Made by a program: the position numbers and the translations under genes
The notes under the pieces: model-generated
The model's database searches: none
Seen by the model: only the letters and a program-made list of their open reading frames with translations
What the model was told of the DNA's origin: nothing
In this document: positions 48,308 through 60,289 of the stretch, piece by piece
Numbering within the stretch: the first letter of the stretch is position 1
How the letters are laid out: the number at the start of each line of letters is the position of its first letter
Origin: Phlegmacium glaucopus
Lineage: Eukaryota; Basidiomycota; Agaricomycetes; Agaricales; Cortinariaceae
DNA length: 64,000 bases
Reading direction: 5' to 3'
Assembly: GCA_015039465.1 (NCBI GenBank)
Contig: MU130017.1
Span: 90,013 to 154,012, forward strand

Positions 48308-48689
48308 GGTAGCCCTTCTCTCTCCAACATGAGTACAGGCTGGTCTATTTTCAGTGCGATGGCAGCAATACTTTGTAGATATGCACAGTAAGTACCAATA
48401 TCGTCACATAATTATTAATCGCGTGACCGATGATGGAAGGACAAAGGGCAAAGTGCAAATTCTACCGTGGACGTCCCGCCAACGGTACTCAATGTCACTG
48501 CGGCGCGATTTCACCTACAGCTATCATGATGGCTTACGCAAAAAAAACTCTTGTCGCTCTCCTCCAGTTGCGAACTGGGGACCAGGAATAGACTCCATGA
48601 ACGATCCTACTTGTGAACCTTCTCTAATGGGTGTAAAGGATACCGAGATTAACCGTATCCACGTATCCATCCAGACGTGGTAGACATCA

Positions 48690-50330
48690 AGGCCATCATT
48701 CCACAATTGATTACTCTCGTAATATTGGAGGTCCATCGGCAACGTCGTCGTCAATAGTACGCCTACTTCAAGATGCAGGTGCCTTAATTCACGTAAAAAC
48801 TACCGTCCCCACCGGTCTGCTCGCCATCGAGACGGTCTCGGATATCTTTGCCCGCACTACCGACCTGTACAGGAGGAGGCGGCACACTGGTAGCAGGTGG
48901 TGGAAGCAAAATTGAGATTGGGGGTGGTAGTGTCAGGATTCCTGTACATTTCTGTGGAGTATGGATTTTAAGAGCTAGCGCCGGACGATTTCCAATGTGG
49001 GGCAGCGGGCAAGCAGCGGGTCGTCCCTGATGCTGATGGGAATGGAAGGTTTACCGATTGTGACATTCCCATTGGCAGGTAATCTTAAGGACTTGCATGG
49101 ATTTTCGAAGCGCGTCATTTTGGCAAACCCATGGCAATACATTTATACGGTACGTCCTCTCACATTTTTGGTGTTGGCATTTTCCTTTTTTAAAGAGACT
49201 TCCGACAGTGCGTTCCTTTACCCTGGCAACATGTCAATCTTCGGGACGAAGGTCGCAAACTGAAATGAGGAGTCATTTGGGAAGATGGTAATCGATTTAC
49301 GTGACTATATATCTAAAATGTTCGCTAATCATCGATAATAGGCATGATACCTCCCTCACCTGCTTGTAAACGTGCCTTAAAGCAAGTGGTTTCGGCTCTT
49401 AAAAAGCAAGGCCATGAAGTTGTCGATTTGTATGTTTGCAGTTTAACTAGGTCGTTCTCTTTTTATTCATATCATTGCACTTAGCCGGCCTCCTAATATC
49501 TGGGAAGGGCTGGAAATCGGATATCAGCTTCTCTTCTCTGATGGGGGGGTACGTGCCGATTTCCGATGTAGTTCCTTGAATCTGAAGTTTTTATTTTTTC
49601 CTCATCCCAGGCCAGCAAATTACAAACGCTTTAAGTCTCAACGAAACGATCTCTCCAGCCGCCAAGTCAATCCCAAATCTTCTCCAATTACCTAGAATCA
49701 TCAAGAAGATCCTCGCTTTCTTCGTCCGTTCGAGCGATCCTATGGCTAGTCAACTCTATGGTATAATGCATACAGAACTGCTGCCCAGGATCGCGGAATC
49801 AATTGTAGCAAGAGATTTATATAGGGAAGAATGGCATAGGAAATGGACGGAGGAAGGTTTAGACTTTGTGTTGACCGGTGCCTCATTCATTCCCAGCGTT
49901 GGAAAATGGTACCTCTGAACAAACGACTCTCACGAGCGCCGGTTACACGCTCCTTTTCAATTTGGTAAGTCTTGTCTATTCTATTATTGTTAGCTTCGCA
50001 CTTATCGCTGACCATTGAAAAATAGCTCGATTATACACTGCTGGTGTACTCCCAGTCACCTTTGTCGATAAAACGGTTGACGACCTTCCACAAGACTTTA
50101 TCCACTCCGAAGTTTACAAGTCTTACAACCTCGTTGCCAAGACCGCTTATTCAGTATATAACGTTGAAATGATGCATGGCCTACCTCTTTGGTGTACAAT
50201 GATTTTGGTCGAAAATTTGGATAATCTAAAGGGCTTCTGGGAAATTTTCCAAGGTGTGTTTTTTGACATATTTCACCAACCCGAACAAGAACCAGAAGTC
50301 AGATTGCCAAAAAATTGATTGGCTGCCGAG
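48690..50330 (+). pseudogene. Amidase (acetamidase-like) pseudogene
   Basis: Fragments of the amidase signature family follow each other in shifting frames: STIDYSRNIGGPSATSSSIV, LLQDAGALIHVKTTVPTGLL, ETVSDIFART, then CTGGGGTLVAGGGSKIEIG, GGSVRIPVHFCGVW, VVSALKKQGHEVVDL, GYQLLFSDGG, LSLNETISPAAKSI, YREEWHRKWTEEGLDFVLT and AGVLPVTFVDKTVDDLPQDF. Frames shift before and after the glycine-rich signature, and residues are missing between IEIG and GGSVR compared with the usual spacing, where the catalytic Ser region lies. About 900 bp of the N-terminal coding sequence was not recognised. A working family member hydrolyses amides to acid and ammonia; this copy cannot. Confidence 0.8.
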
Positions 50331-50424
50331 ATATCAAATTTGTTGTCCACGACTGTATATCAATCTAGACCCACAATTAATTACCATGATTTGATTGGTA
50401 TGGGGAATGATTCTAGACATTTTA

Positions 50425-50550
50425 CAGCTGTTCTCATATCTGTAGACGTGTTTGAAATTTCGCATTGTGCGCCTTTGCTTACAAACTAGACTTGAACTAA
50501 TAGCCTATATAGGTCAAATATAGGTAATAGATTGTGATCAGTCTCCACAG
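50425..50550 (+). repeat. Detached Plavaka terminus
   Basis: It starts CAGCTGTTCTCATATCTGTA and continues through CATTGTGCGCCTTTGCTTAC to CAGTCTCCACAG. This follows the reverse complement of the right end of the complete element (47900-48024). It ends exactly where the duplicated host segment begins. Confidence 0.82.
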
Positions 50551-51969
50551 CCATCTTCTTCGTCGACGGATGCGTCTTCCTCCTCGGATTCTGCTCAGGC
50601 AAAGAAGACTCATGCCTCGCTGCAGTCTGTTCCAGCTGATGATGAAGAACCTGGAAAGGAGGAAATATATAGGAGACAACTACCTCCACGCATACGTACG
50701 AAGCGTGTCATACCCGATATGATCAGTCACGATGACATTGACTTGCTAGCATCTAAGACTGCTAGATCCAAACGTCGTTTTTCGTTTTCATCTGCCAGCT
50801 CAGCTCCAGATGCCGACAAGTCTGGCTCAGACTCGGAAACTGATGATGATGAAAGTGACGATAGCAAGCCTACCATTCGCAAGCCTACCATTCGTCAGCC
50901 TACGGTTCGCAAGCCAATTCCGAAACCTGTTGTTAAAGCTCAAATATCACCAAAACCTTCCCGCACACGATCAATTTCGCCGCTCATCGAACTAAAACTG
51001 AAGCTCTCTCAAGTGGACAAGGGTCAAGAGTAGCTATTGGATAAGGTTGATGGCTCTTGTCATCAATGTCGGCGCAAGACTTTCTACGCAAAGATGACTT
51101 GTTCCGCTTGTCAAAAGAAATTCTGCGTCCGCTGTTACGCATTCCGGTGCGTCTTTTTGTGAAATTGTCGATCTCCTTTTTTCGGAAAGTTGACAAGTCT
51201 TTTCTTGTTCTTTTTTGTTGTGATGTCTTGTGCAACGTTTTAGGTATCCTGAGCATCAATTTGACCTCAATGATGAGGAATACAGCTGTCCCGCATGTGA
51301 AGGGTTCTGCAATTGTACTGCTTCTTGTCGTAAACGGGGTGAACCATATGTTGGAGTCCGGACTTGCGATGTAGTCCCTGATTCCATTCCATTACCTGCA
51401 CAGCGCCAGCGGAATACGAAACGTGTCAACCTTGGCAGTAAAACGAACCTGCCTGCACCGACAAATGCCACGACCCCGATCATGACTACTATCACCGATG
51501 TGGCACAGCAAGTAGCGATAGCAGCGCCAAATGATGAACCAAAGATTCTTCAAGTTGGGAAGAAGAAGCGGCGGGTATTTGTGGGCATGGTTCAGCCTTG
51601 CTGGGGGTATTCAAAGCCGAAGATCAAATTGTTGAAATCGGAGCCCTATGCCAAGAGGTCTTATAATGCGATGCCGAGATATTATGTTGGTAAAAAGAAA
51701 TATCTTTTCTATCAAATAGAAGATGAAGACTCCCCGTTGACCTCCATGGACGACGATGATGATGAAGAAGTAGGGAAACCGGATGGAACTGATGTAGGAG
51801 ATAACTTTTTTTAGCCTTGTTTTTTTTTTCGTCGTTTAATTTTCCTTTTTTTTTTGGTTTAGGAAAAAGTTTTTCACCGGATAGTCTTGGAGATGGTGAT
51901 GTTGCTCGCGCTATCTTACTTGGATTGAACGCTTGTGGAGTTGCGGCCGTTGAAGTGCCTGCAACATGA
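50551..51969 (+). pseudogene. zf-4CXXC_R1 gene copy, 5'-truncated and nonsense-mutated
   Basis: Corresponds to the last third of the gene at 11143-15970. No start region is present. In the segment before the zinc finger, the codon for the Trp of NQEWLLDK is now TAG (51031-51033). The first Cys of the finger follows in GSCHQCRRKTFYAKMTC, so the finger itself is largely retained. Relative to copy 1 it lacks about 40 codons around AWGSLYSVTGEKIGNCFYD. The last exon (KSFSPDSLGDGD...) is conserved. The truncated 5' end adjoins a Plavaka terminus. Confidence 0.88.
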
Positions 51970-52434
51970 TATATATATATTATATAAAGCTTTATGATAC
52001 ATGGAGTTCTGCCTACTAATTTTCCTCTCTATTGTATCTATTACTAACCATCCATCCCATCCATCCCATCCCATCCATCCATCCATTCGTCAATATTCAT
52101 TCATACCACATACATCCCATCCCGTCTACCATCCATCCCCCCTACACATACTAGGTTTTGAGTATCGTAGCATTGCAACCTTCCTTTGTTTTATATCATT
52201 AGGGTTTCATCTTGTTTTTGCATCTTCTACGATATATATAAGGGAGTTTGAAAGGAGTCAACCTCAGGTTGTAAGAAGAGAGACTGGTCATGAGGAAACC
52301 CAAAATCCTTCCGGGCCCGGATCTGCAGAAACCCGGCTCCTAGCCGGAACGGAATACTTTGAACCAAAGCGACAACCTGGACTCATAACGCTCTTCAACC
52401 TCAGCTTAAAAGCTTGAACCATTTACATAAAAGC

Positions 52435-53667
52435 ATGGATCAAGTCAAAGCCCTTGTTTTCGACGTCTTCGGAACAGTTGTAGATTGGCGCAGATCTGTC
52501 ACTTTAGAACTCGAAGCTTTAGGCGAGAAATATGGTATTGGACTAGGTAAGTTACCCCAGAGACATTCTCTCCGGTTTCTATAGTTATTTAAAATGGATC
52601 ACCCCTTACTGTAGGAACTACAGATTGGCCCAAGTTCGCACAAGAATGGCGTATGGGTTATATTATCAATACGTTCGTGGTTGATCTTGTTATGAACCTG
52701 TGTTTCTAGTCTTTTTAAATATGATGGTCTAAATTACCCCACAGTAGCCGTATAGCTGCTGGTGGTCAAGGACCATCCAGTGTTGATGTGATGCATAGAG
52801 AAGTACATCCCCCCTTCCAAGATTGTAATTAAATCCAAGGGAATTGATTATGGAAATATCGAATGCTCGAAAATGATCCATTAAAATACTATCCGGACAG
52901 ATCCTTGACAATATGTTGAAATCAGACGATTGGTGTCATATCGGCGCCTTATGGGATGATTCAACTCGCGAGGTGCTTAATCTTGTATGGCATCGGTTAG
53001 AAGGTCAATTTACTATCCCTTGATCCCCAGTCCACATTTTGACTTACAAACTTACGTTCTCACATCGGTAATTATTAAATAGGATGGCCAGATACCGTGC
53101 AAGGTCTATCAGCTCTCAAAAAGCAAGTTATCATCACCACTTTATCAAATGGAAACGTTCGTTTACTTATTGACATGGTGAATGAGCCTTCAACCTCCCA
53201 CGCTTTTCCACGCTTTCACTTTGAATGTTCTAATTCATTTATGTATAGGCTAAGCATTCAAATCTACCTTGGGATATGATATTTTCCACAGAACTATTTG
53301 ATACATTTAAACCGTCCGTCATTTCCCATCCTCCTCATGAATCCTTTCTTTCTCTCAATTCTAACCAACAACAAAAACCAACAGAAACCCAAAAGCGTAC
53401 CTACAAGCCATCCATCACCTCTCCCTCCCTCCCTCTCAATGCGCCATGGTAGCAGCCCACATCAAAGACTTGCATGCCGCTGCGAGTGTAGGTATGAAAA
53501 CCATCTATGTTCGCCGATCAGGTGAAGACCCTATGGTAGGAGATGGGGTGTTGGTGAGGAGTAAAGACGAAGGAGGTGAGGTGGACTGTGTGGTTGATTC
53601 ATTCTTGGAATTATCAGAGGTTATTGAGCATTTGAGGACTCCCAAGTTGAGCTCCGTGCAGGAATAG
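52435..53667 (+). CDS. Type II haloacid dehalogenase-like hydrolase (HAD), copy 2
   Basis: Same exon structure as the gene at 16441-17675, and every splice site and the reading frame are preserved. The catalytic Asp motif VFDVFGTVVDWR and the motif II segment TTLSNGNVRLL are unchanged. About ten substitutions distinguish the proteins, for example RRSVTLEL for RSSVILEL, EKYGIGL for EKSGIGL and INTSRIAAGG for LNTGRIAGGG. Retention of an open frame while the neighbouring zinc-finger copy decayed suggests either recent duplication or continued use. The upstream spacer, hence presumably the promoter, was copied too. Confidence 0.85.
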
Positions 53668-53796
53668 GACCAGATTTAATTCAATGCGAGCTTTTTCTTT
53701 AATGTCTCTATTTAGGACTACACATTGTGGGAAAAGCCACACCTACACGACGTACAGCCTCACTGCACCTTAGCGCTCTTGACTATCATCATCATC

Positions 53797-53982
53797 ATGT
53801 CGAGCAAGAGACCGTCTACTAAGAGACATCCCATAGACAAAGCTGCTCGATCTGTCAAGGAGAAATTAACGTCTCTTTTTGATTTGTCGCGCCCGCCTAG
53901 TAAACCATCGTCACGGTATATCGACGAGGGTTCAAGCTCTGATAATCAGATCATAATGATAGATGCAGCAGGAACGAGGTGA
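53797..53982 (+). CDS. 5' fragment of a gene, possibly NLR-like
   Basis: A 61-codon frame starts MSSKRPSTKRHPIDKAAR and continues VKEKLTSLFDLSRPPS, then IDAAGTR-stop. Such lysine-rich starts are seen on N-termini of mushroom NACHT or NWD2-type proteins, but no domain is present to prove it. In copy 1 of the duplication the equivalent ATG reads ATT and the sequence breaks off at 17832, so this gene was probably next to the dehalogenase in the ancestral locus. Confidence 0.4.
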   Translation: MSSKRPSTKRHPIDKAARSVKEKLTSLFDLSRPPSKPSSRYIDEGSSSDNQIIMIDAAGTR

Positions 53983-54600
53983 TCTAACGCTGCCACATGG
54001 GCTGTTAGGAAACAAAAACAACATTGACAGGTTTCTAATAGAGCAATGATGTTGACTGATGCCATTCTGAACCGAGGTAGCATACATTTTTTTACAACTT
54101 TTGGTCCCAAAAATTTGGCTACCCTAAAGGGTCATGGGAGAAACTTCAGAGACATGTTTTTTGACGTATTTCAACCCGCTGAATCCAAATCTGAAATCAG
54201 TTTGTCCCAAAAAACTCAAGGGGGCACCGGCAATGAAATGCCGGACCGTGGGCTGGTAGGGGGCCGGCCATGAGCTGGGATTTTTTTGGAACCCTCTAGA
54301 ACGAGGCCTCAGAAAGCAGATTCGAGTGTGCTAGAGTCTGTCAGAGGGCACATTGTCTATGTCTAAAGGATTGTATCTATTATAAAGAGCAATTACAATA
54401 AGAAAATGAATCTATTGCCAATTATCAACGGAATTGATAAGCAATTTGAAATAAGCGACCTCAACAGGCCACTGCACACTATACCATCCCGAATCTCCTT
54501 AGAGCATGGAACACTCACCACAGGCATGTCCGACAATGTATACCTACTAGTTATGGCTGCACTGACACAATTTACAGGGAAACCCACCCCTGATCAGCCC
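53983..54600. other. Repeat-like spacer
   Basis: It contains a segment at about 54110-54190 (TTTTTTGACGTATTTCAACC) resembling one at 50215-50285 downstream of the amidase pseudogene. No gene is supported. Confidence 0.4.
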
Positions 54601-54601
54601 A

Positions 54602-55660
54602 TTGGTCGATGCAAATGGATTTGTTAGGTGCCCCGAATGTGATACTCGCGTTAATTGTGGAACTGCTAGTCTTGCAAATCTTGCTCAACATCAAGGAAAG
54701 GGACCCTGTCAAAAGGCAAAGGCAAAACGCGATAAGGACACAAAAAAGAAAGGGAATATGTTGATACTTGCCTTCACAGTGAAGAAACCAATGCAGTTCC
54801 TTCAATGGTCACCCATTCTATGCCTATACAGAGTCAAATGTTAGCAGCAACATCAAGACCTATTATCCTAACAGCTCCTGCATCACCTTCTCTTGAGACA
54901 ACAGCTATTGCAGGACCTGTTTTCAATAGTGTTCTTGGAAAGCTATGCCATTTGATTGATCAGCTTCCTGATAGCATCCCAGAGGCAACAGCATACAACA
55001 AACTCACAGTTTTTGGTAGCAATCCTGCAGTCTACGATGATACGAGCTTGGATTCTGATGATCTTTGGGAGAAATCGCTAAATGGGTTGTTGAAGTCGGT
55101 CTTTGGCTGGGGGATGAGGATGTACCACAATCAACACACCCCCCGAATGGAGAAGTTGTGAGATGCGACACACCATCCTTTGGCTGCCTCACGGCAGCCA
55201 GAGTTCTAACTACCTAACCACCTACCCAAGACCGCGCGAAAAAAATATATACCTGATCCCTAAGCCTACCACTAACCTGAGAAAAAACCACTAACATGAA
55301 CCCCTAACCCTAACCATGATCCTAACCAAATTACTAGGCCAACCCAAACCCCAGCGGCACCTAACCGGCAGACTGGCTGGAGTATCAAAAATAAGTCGAT
55401 GGTGAGCTATGGCATCCAATTTGATGGGAGATCAGCACTTCATGCCTGAGTGTGCATGTCAATTGTGGTCACTCCCGCTGGGGGATGGAGGATGACATGG
55501 AAAACCTTATTCGGCGTGGAAGGAATAGGTTAGACGGACTCACCAACTTTGTGAAGCACTTTGTAGTCAAGTGGGGGGTTAACGAAGCACTATTTGAAGG
55601 AAAGTTGTTGCACCTGTTGAATAAACTGGAGGAAATGTCAGTAAAATCCATTCTTCTGTG
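54602..55660 (+). pseudogene. Transposon protein remnant with BED-like finger
   Basis: The start reads VRCPECDTRVNCGTASLANL followed by AQHQGKGPCQKAKAKRDKD, a C-x2-C...H-x5-C pattern like a BED-type DNA-binding finger. A second frame from 54805 gives AGPVFNSVLGKLCHLIDQLP and DSDDLWEKSLNGLLKSVFGW. A later piece (55493-55640) reads NLIRRGRNRLDGLTNFVKHF. About 300 bp between the last two pieces are unrelated filler. It is probably the N-terminal part of the broken element continuing at 56080. Confidence 0.55.
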
Positions 55661-55671
55661 ATCAATGTCTC

Positions 55672-56074
55672 TGTTACAACTTCGAATGGTTCAGAGAGTT
55701 CTGACCATAGACAGTCGTATAAGAGATTGTTCATTTGTTTGTTGAGCTCAGAAGAGTACTAAGAGAATGGTCCTCAGAGCAGAGTCTTAGGAGTTTGAGG
55801 AAGTTCTAGAGTATAAGCAACCAGAGGTAGATTCTCAAGAATTAGCTAGGGTTACATCGAGTAGTAAATATGGTATTTATAGATAAAAGAGAGAGTCGTG
55901 CATAAAGTGAAACGAGCACATGTGAGTGGGTATGCATATGTATAAATAGATGAAACGATGAAAAGAGGAAGGTAAACATGTGAGAGCGGAGATGAAAGTA
56001 AGGCATAGTGTGCATGTGGATGAAATGGGCATGTGTTTGGTGGAGATAAGAAAAAGAAAAGAAAGTTTGTAACA
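55672..56074. mobile_element. Solo LTR, 403 bp
   Basis: It starts TGTTACAACTTCGAATGG and ends TTTGTAACA, with the perfect 5-bp duplication GTCTC at 55667-55671 and 56075-56079. It is the same family as 38155-38553, with clear divergence between the two copies. Confidence 0.92.
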
Positions 56075-56079
56075 GTCTC

Positions 56080-59051
56080 TGCTCACTAACCAAACCACGA
56101 TAGTGTAAAACTGGCTCCAGTCAAAGAGGCTACAACTCTTCCACCTCCAGAAGTTGTCAAGCTCATCACCATTTGTGCTTCTGGTGACCCAAAGCTGTCT
56201 AATGAGGAGCCTAAGGTCGTCAATGTTGTCGATGTTGATTTGTTTGAGTTTGACACAGAAAAGATCCTAAAACCCATGAAAATGTCAGCAAAATTGTGCA
56301 AGGGACATGTCCTTACCTTTCCAGATGGAAAATCACCACATAGCTGTTATCCCTTTGCTCTGCACGACACACTTGTCCTCCCTTGGGACTACAGAGTCCA
56401 TAACAGTGTCATGACCATCTTTGCCAGAAGCTGCACCAGCCAGCCAGGTGGAATGTTTGAATTGTGTCATGCATGTTGGTCTCTTGCCAAAAATGCAAAC
56501 CTAGAGGGCATAATCGAGCGAATTCAGCACAGTGTACACAAAAATGCAAACTTTGCTTACCACAGCTTCAGTGGACTCCTTGACTTGCTCCAGAAAAAAA
56601 ACCAGCAAATCAACTTCCATCGATTCCATGGTCTGAACCAGGCAAAAAAGCTCCTTTCAAAGGCAACAGCTCTATCACACCAAAAGCAGCTGCTCATGGT
56701 GATCACAAGTGGGAAAGTGAACCGTATTGACCGCTTGCTCAGCATTGGCCTCTGACAAAAGAAAGGTGTACATGGACTTTTGTCATTGTTTTTTGCAGCA
56801 GCAGATGGCATTTATCACCCAAAGAGCTTCACTGAAGAGGAGAGAATGAAGTCAATGTTAGCTTGGAGGTTGGGTGGAAATTGTATCGCCGAGATCAATC
56901 ATCGTGCAGATGATTGACCCAGTGTCTCATACCTGCAGTCGCACTCCGAAGTCCCTCCCATCATCCCATCCCATGAACAACCAACCACCAAGCAGGTCCG
57001 GGAAAATGTTAATGCAACTCTGAAAGGGATTTTGAATGAAATGCACAGTTGAATGAGTGGGAAGGTACTGCATACCGTACTGATGTTTGATGAGTTAGCC
57101 ACCAAAAAAAGGATCCATTGGGATCCAAAAACAAACTACTTTTTGGGAGTTTGTCGGGAACACGCACACACAATGTCGATGGAGTTTGTTAATGAGGGGA
57201 CATGGAGGAGCTCTTTAGGTTCATTGATGATGGCAAGGTTCACTATGCGGGAGAGGTGAGAACGTCACATGTATTTGGTTCCATTTGGAATTTTGCTTCT
57301 GGTCCAGGGTCTGATTGAGCTATATTTAGGTTACAGTTGGTGCCCTTGGAATACTGTCCAAAGACAATCACATTTATCCTGGTCACCCTGTTCTTGTATC
57401 TGGTGATTGCAAGAAAGAAACAGGAGCACAGCATGCACATGTAATTCAAACAGTCATAGATGGAGTTGATAGTGTGCATGAAGAGACCAAGCTCTGTATT
57501 ACCTCAATCTCCTCTGACGGTGAAGCTCGACGTGGTGCTGCCTTTATCAACCTTACATTCAAATGTAAACTGCTGTCACAATCCCCCATTTTTTCACTCC
57601 TTCAGCCACTCAAATTCCTAGACCTCCATGTTGGCGATGATGATATTACATGTGACAAAGATTACAAGCACATATTCAAACAGTTCCGAAATCTCTTTGT
57701 TCGGGAACGCGGGGTTGTTGTTATGGGTCGCCGAATTATGCCCAACATTATGATGACCCACTTCAAGTCAGAGGGATTATCAGCAGATCATATCCAATCA
57801 CTATTTAATCCTGAGGATGCACAGGATGTCAAAATGGCTTTCGACATGCTCAAGGATATCTGGAACTTACCTCGGTTACATGCTCAGGAAAGTTCTAAAA
57901 CTCCAGGCTTTTTGCAAACTCGGGAGGCGCTTTGGATCCTTGGAAAGCTCTTATTCCACATGATATTCCCTTATTTGTGTGTCAACCTCTCGCTTTCAGA
58001 ACAAATTGAACACCTCAGTGCAGCGGCTTATCTAGCTCTTGCACTATTTAAATGTGCTGGCAAAGATTTCATTCCAACAAACCTCTACATTGATTTGATG
58101 CTCATGATCAAGAATGTTTTATTCAGTGTCGCAAAGGCTAAAGTTGACGACCCTGATGGAGAGTTTTGGATTATTCTGCTCAGAACTGATTGGCTGGAAG
58201 AGCGCTTTGGTATTCTATGAATGATGGTCGGAAATGACACCAACCTCGACATTTACCAGCTTGTCTGTCGTCTTGCAGGTACCACTGAAGTCTCCAATAT
58301 ACTGGCCAAATACCCCCACTGGGACCGCTCACCTCAACGACTAAAACTTCCATCTCTATCCCGTGAATCAAAAGAGATTCCAGATCGCGCAGACCATATC
58401 AAACCGGCATCTTGGAGAGGAGATGTCAAGGTAAAGGATGTATCTGTCCAGACATCATGGAATTGCAGGCAGCATCTCGTTGAGCAAGAATGTGACACCA
58501 TCAAGTCCATCTTGCAAGAACTCAATAATTCCGAGGACATTGATATCTTGTCACCATCTGGCACCCTTCTCTTTGACACCCCTCTTGCAGAAGATGATGT
58601 TGACGAGAGCCTTGAGGTCCCCACTGCGGAAAGGCCAGTTGGTGAATCTTCCAATGATATCCTTGAATCAGACGCAAGCAAGTGTGTTGAAGTAGAAGAT
58701 GCACTGGATGAGCTCAGGTCCTTGTTAGAAGAGGTCCAGGAATTTGACAAGGAAATTACCTTCAGAGGTGCCAGAATGTCCAAGGCTTGCACTCTGGCAC
58801 CATTTGGAAAAGATTGAAAACACCGTGGCCCAGGGTCAACAGATCACTTGAGATGTTTTCAGGATGTTGAATGGCATCTGAAAAGTAAGGACCTCAATGA
58901 TGAACTTCCTCCACTATCCAAAGACATGGAGGCTCTTTTTGCTTTGGATCCAATTGCTAGCCTAGGTCGATGTGAAAACCAATTTTGGCTTTGCATCGGT
59001 GATGTAACTGCACAGAGGTTGTTGAGAAAAGGTGTATTTTCAAGATTATAA
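56080..59051 (+). pseudogene. Transposase-like protein of an unnamed family, broken
   Basis: Long coding blocks interrupted by stops. Recognisable blocks: EKILKPMKMSAKLCKGHVLT, MFELCHACWSLAKNANLEGI, VLMFDELATKKRIHWDP (about 57080), ITSISSDGEARRGAAFI (about 57505), LDLHVGDDDITCDKDYKHIF, LWILGKLLFHMIFPYLCVNL and ILAKYPHWDRSPQRLKLPSL. I recall this conserved order from hypothetical proteins multiplied in many Agaricomycete genomes. FDE followed by SDGEA is arranged like the first two acidic motifs of an RNase H-fold transposase and recalls P-element/THAP9 proteins; that link is inference. Stops occur at about 56753, 56917, 57051, 58218 and 58815. The full element probably continues into 60290-62035. 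Confidence 0.62.
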
Positions 59052-60289
59052 ATCTCTACTCAAAACAATCACTCAATCAATACTTTATACAATCTTAATA
59101 ATGCAAGTTGGGTTTTCTAGAAAGTATAACCTTTCCAATATTTTGAATTCACTTCAACTAAACACACACAACAACAACAATAATTTGGATCAATTAAAGG
59201 ATGATCAAACTTGTAAAGTGGTTTTGCAATTTATGGCTTGCACCAACAATCAGTCAAAGAATTCCTAAGACTTTACTGATTGATTTACAATTTGTGTACA
59301 CAAAAGTCCAAGACTTTGTTACAACTTCAACACAATTGCATACACAAGAAGACTCAAACTTCTGCTATGACTTTAACACAATTGCATACACAAGAAGCCC
59401 TCTTGCTTCTGCTATGACTTTAACACAACAACAACTTTTACAACAATTCAACAATTATTGCAACAAGTCAAACAACTCTGAGAAACTGATTTATTTTCAA
59501 GTCCACTACTCAAAGACAAGTGTTCTTGCTCAATGTCTAAGACAGTGAGCTGTACTAGGTTGCAATTGAGGGGGGGAAAGAAAGAATCCAATTTTCTGAC
59601 TATTTACAAACCCTGGGAGGTATTTTATACATTTGAGATATTTAAAAATAGATAATGTCCAAAAATAGATATACTGGTTCCTGGTACCCTTACTTTGGTT
59701 CTGGCACCATGTGCACTCATTGTTCCTGGAAATATAGGGGTTGTTCTATTTTTAGCCCCATGTTACTAATTTTAGGTAGTTTCCACCCCTCTTGGTGGGA
59801 ACTGTGCCTATTGTGCCTGGAAACAATCTTTATGATTGTTCAGCACTCCCCCTATCCTTAATCATCATGATTCCCACACAATCACATGGTTCCACTATCT
59901 TGGTTATTCTGCTTCCACTGTTGCTAGGGCACCAACTTCCCCTGAATATTTATTAATAATATTCTGTTGCTCCAAAATCACACCCCATGACATTTGCTAA
60001 CCCAATATTGTTTATTTAACTTTTCCTGTGCCAAGTCTATAAGGATATTCATGGATTTATTGGTTTTAATCCAGACATGCAATTTGTAGTGTAACAAATG
60101 ATAGTATATTGACCACACTTATTAACTATATGCATTTAAGTCACACAGTAATAGGTCTAATCAGCAGTTGTAGGGTAGACAACTCTGATTCCCTTGGCTA
60201 TTATCAGTTGTATTAACCAGTTATTGGTGCATTAATTAATATTTATGCTGAAATAATAGATAAAAATTGCAAAAACCATGCTTATGCAG
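59052..60289. other. AT-rich non-coding stretch inside the broken element
   Basis: CAACAA-rich, AT-rich sequence with no supported frame. The protein-coding similarity stops at about 59032 and resumes near 60290, so this may be an insertion or a long spacer. No clear terminal repeats were found. Confidence 0.4.

Larger units (their letters stand above)
35757..48312 (+). mobile_element. Ty1/copia retrotransposon with two nested insertions
   Basis: The element runs from the 5' LTR at 35762 to the 3' LTR end at 48307 and is flanked by a perfect 5-bp target duplication, GGTAG, at 35757-35761 and 48308-48312. The LTR starts TGTTG and ends CAACA. The pol reading frame is interrupted by a solo LTR (38155-38553) and the 3' LTR by a Plavaka element (40989-48024). 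Without these and the duplicated target bases, the element would be about 5.1 kb. A polypurine tract (GAGGGGGAG) directly precedes the 3' LTR at 40947-40955. Confidence 0.92.
50551..53831 (+). repeat. Segmental duplication, copy 2
   Basis: Near-identical to 14409-17832. Differences include fewer PTIRK units, an in-frame deletion of roughly 130 bp after the zinc finger, a longer CATCC microsatellite near 52050-52090 and scattered substitutions. The 5' two-thirds of the zinc-finger gene is absent. Confidence 0.9.

Noticed and set aside
48354..48683. 109-codon frame downstream of the copia element
   Set aside because: No amidase or other domain similarity; the region just upstream of the amidase relic seems scrambled.
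55285..55320. Telomere-like CCCTAACCCTAACC
   Set aside because: Only two adjacent units among imperfect CCTAACC words; too little for an interstitial telomere claim.
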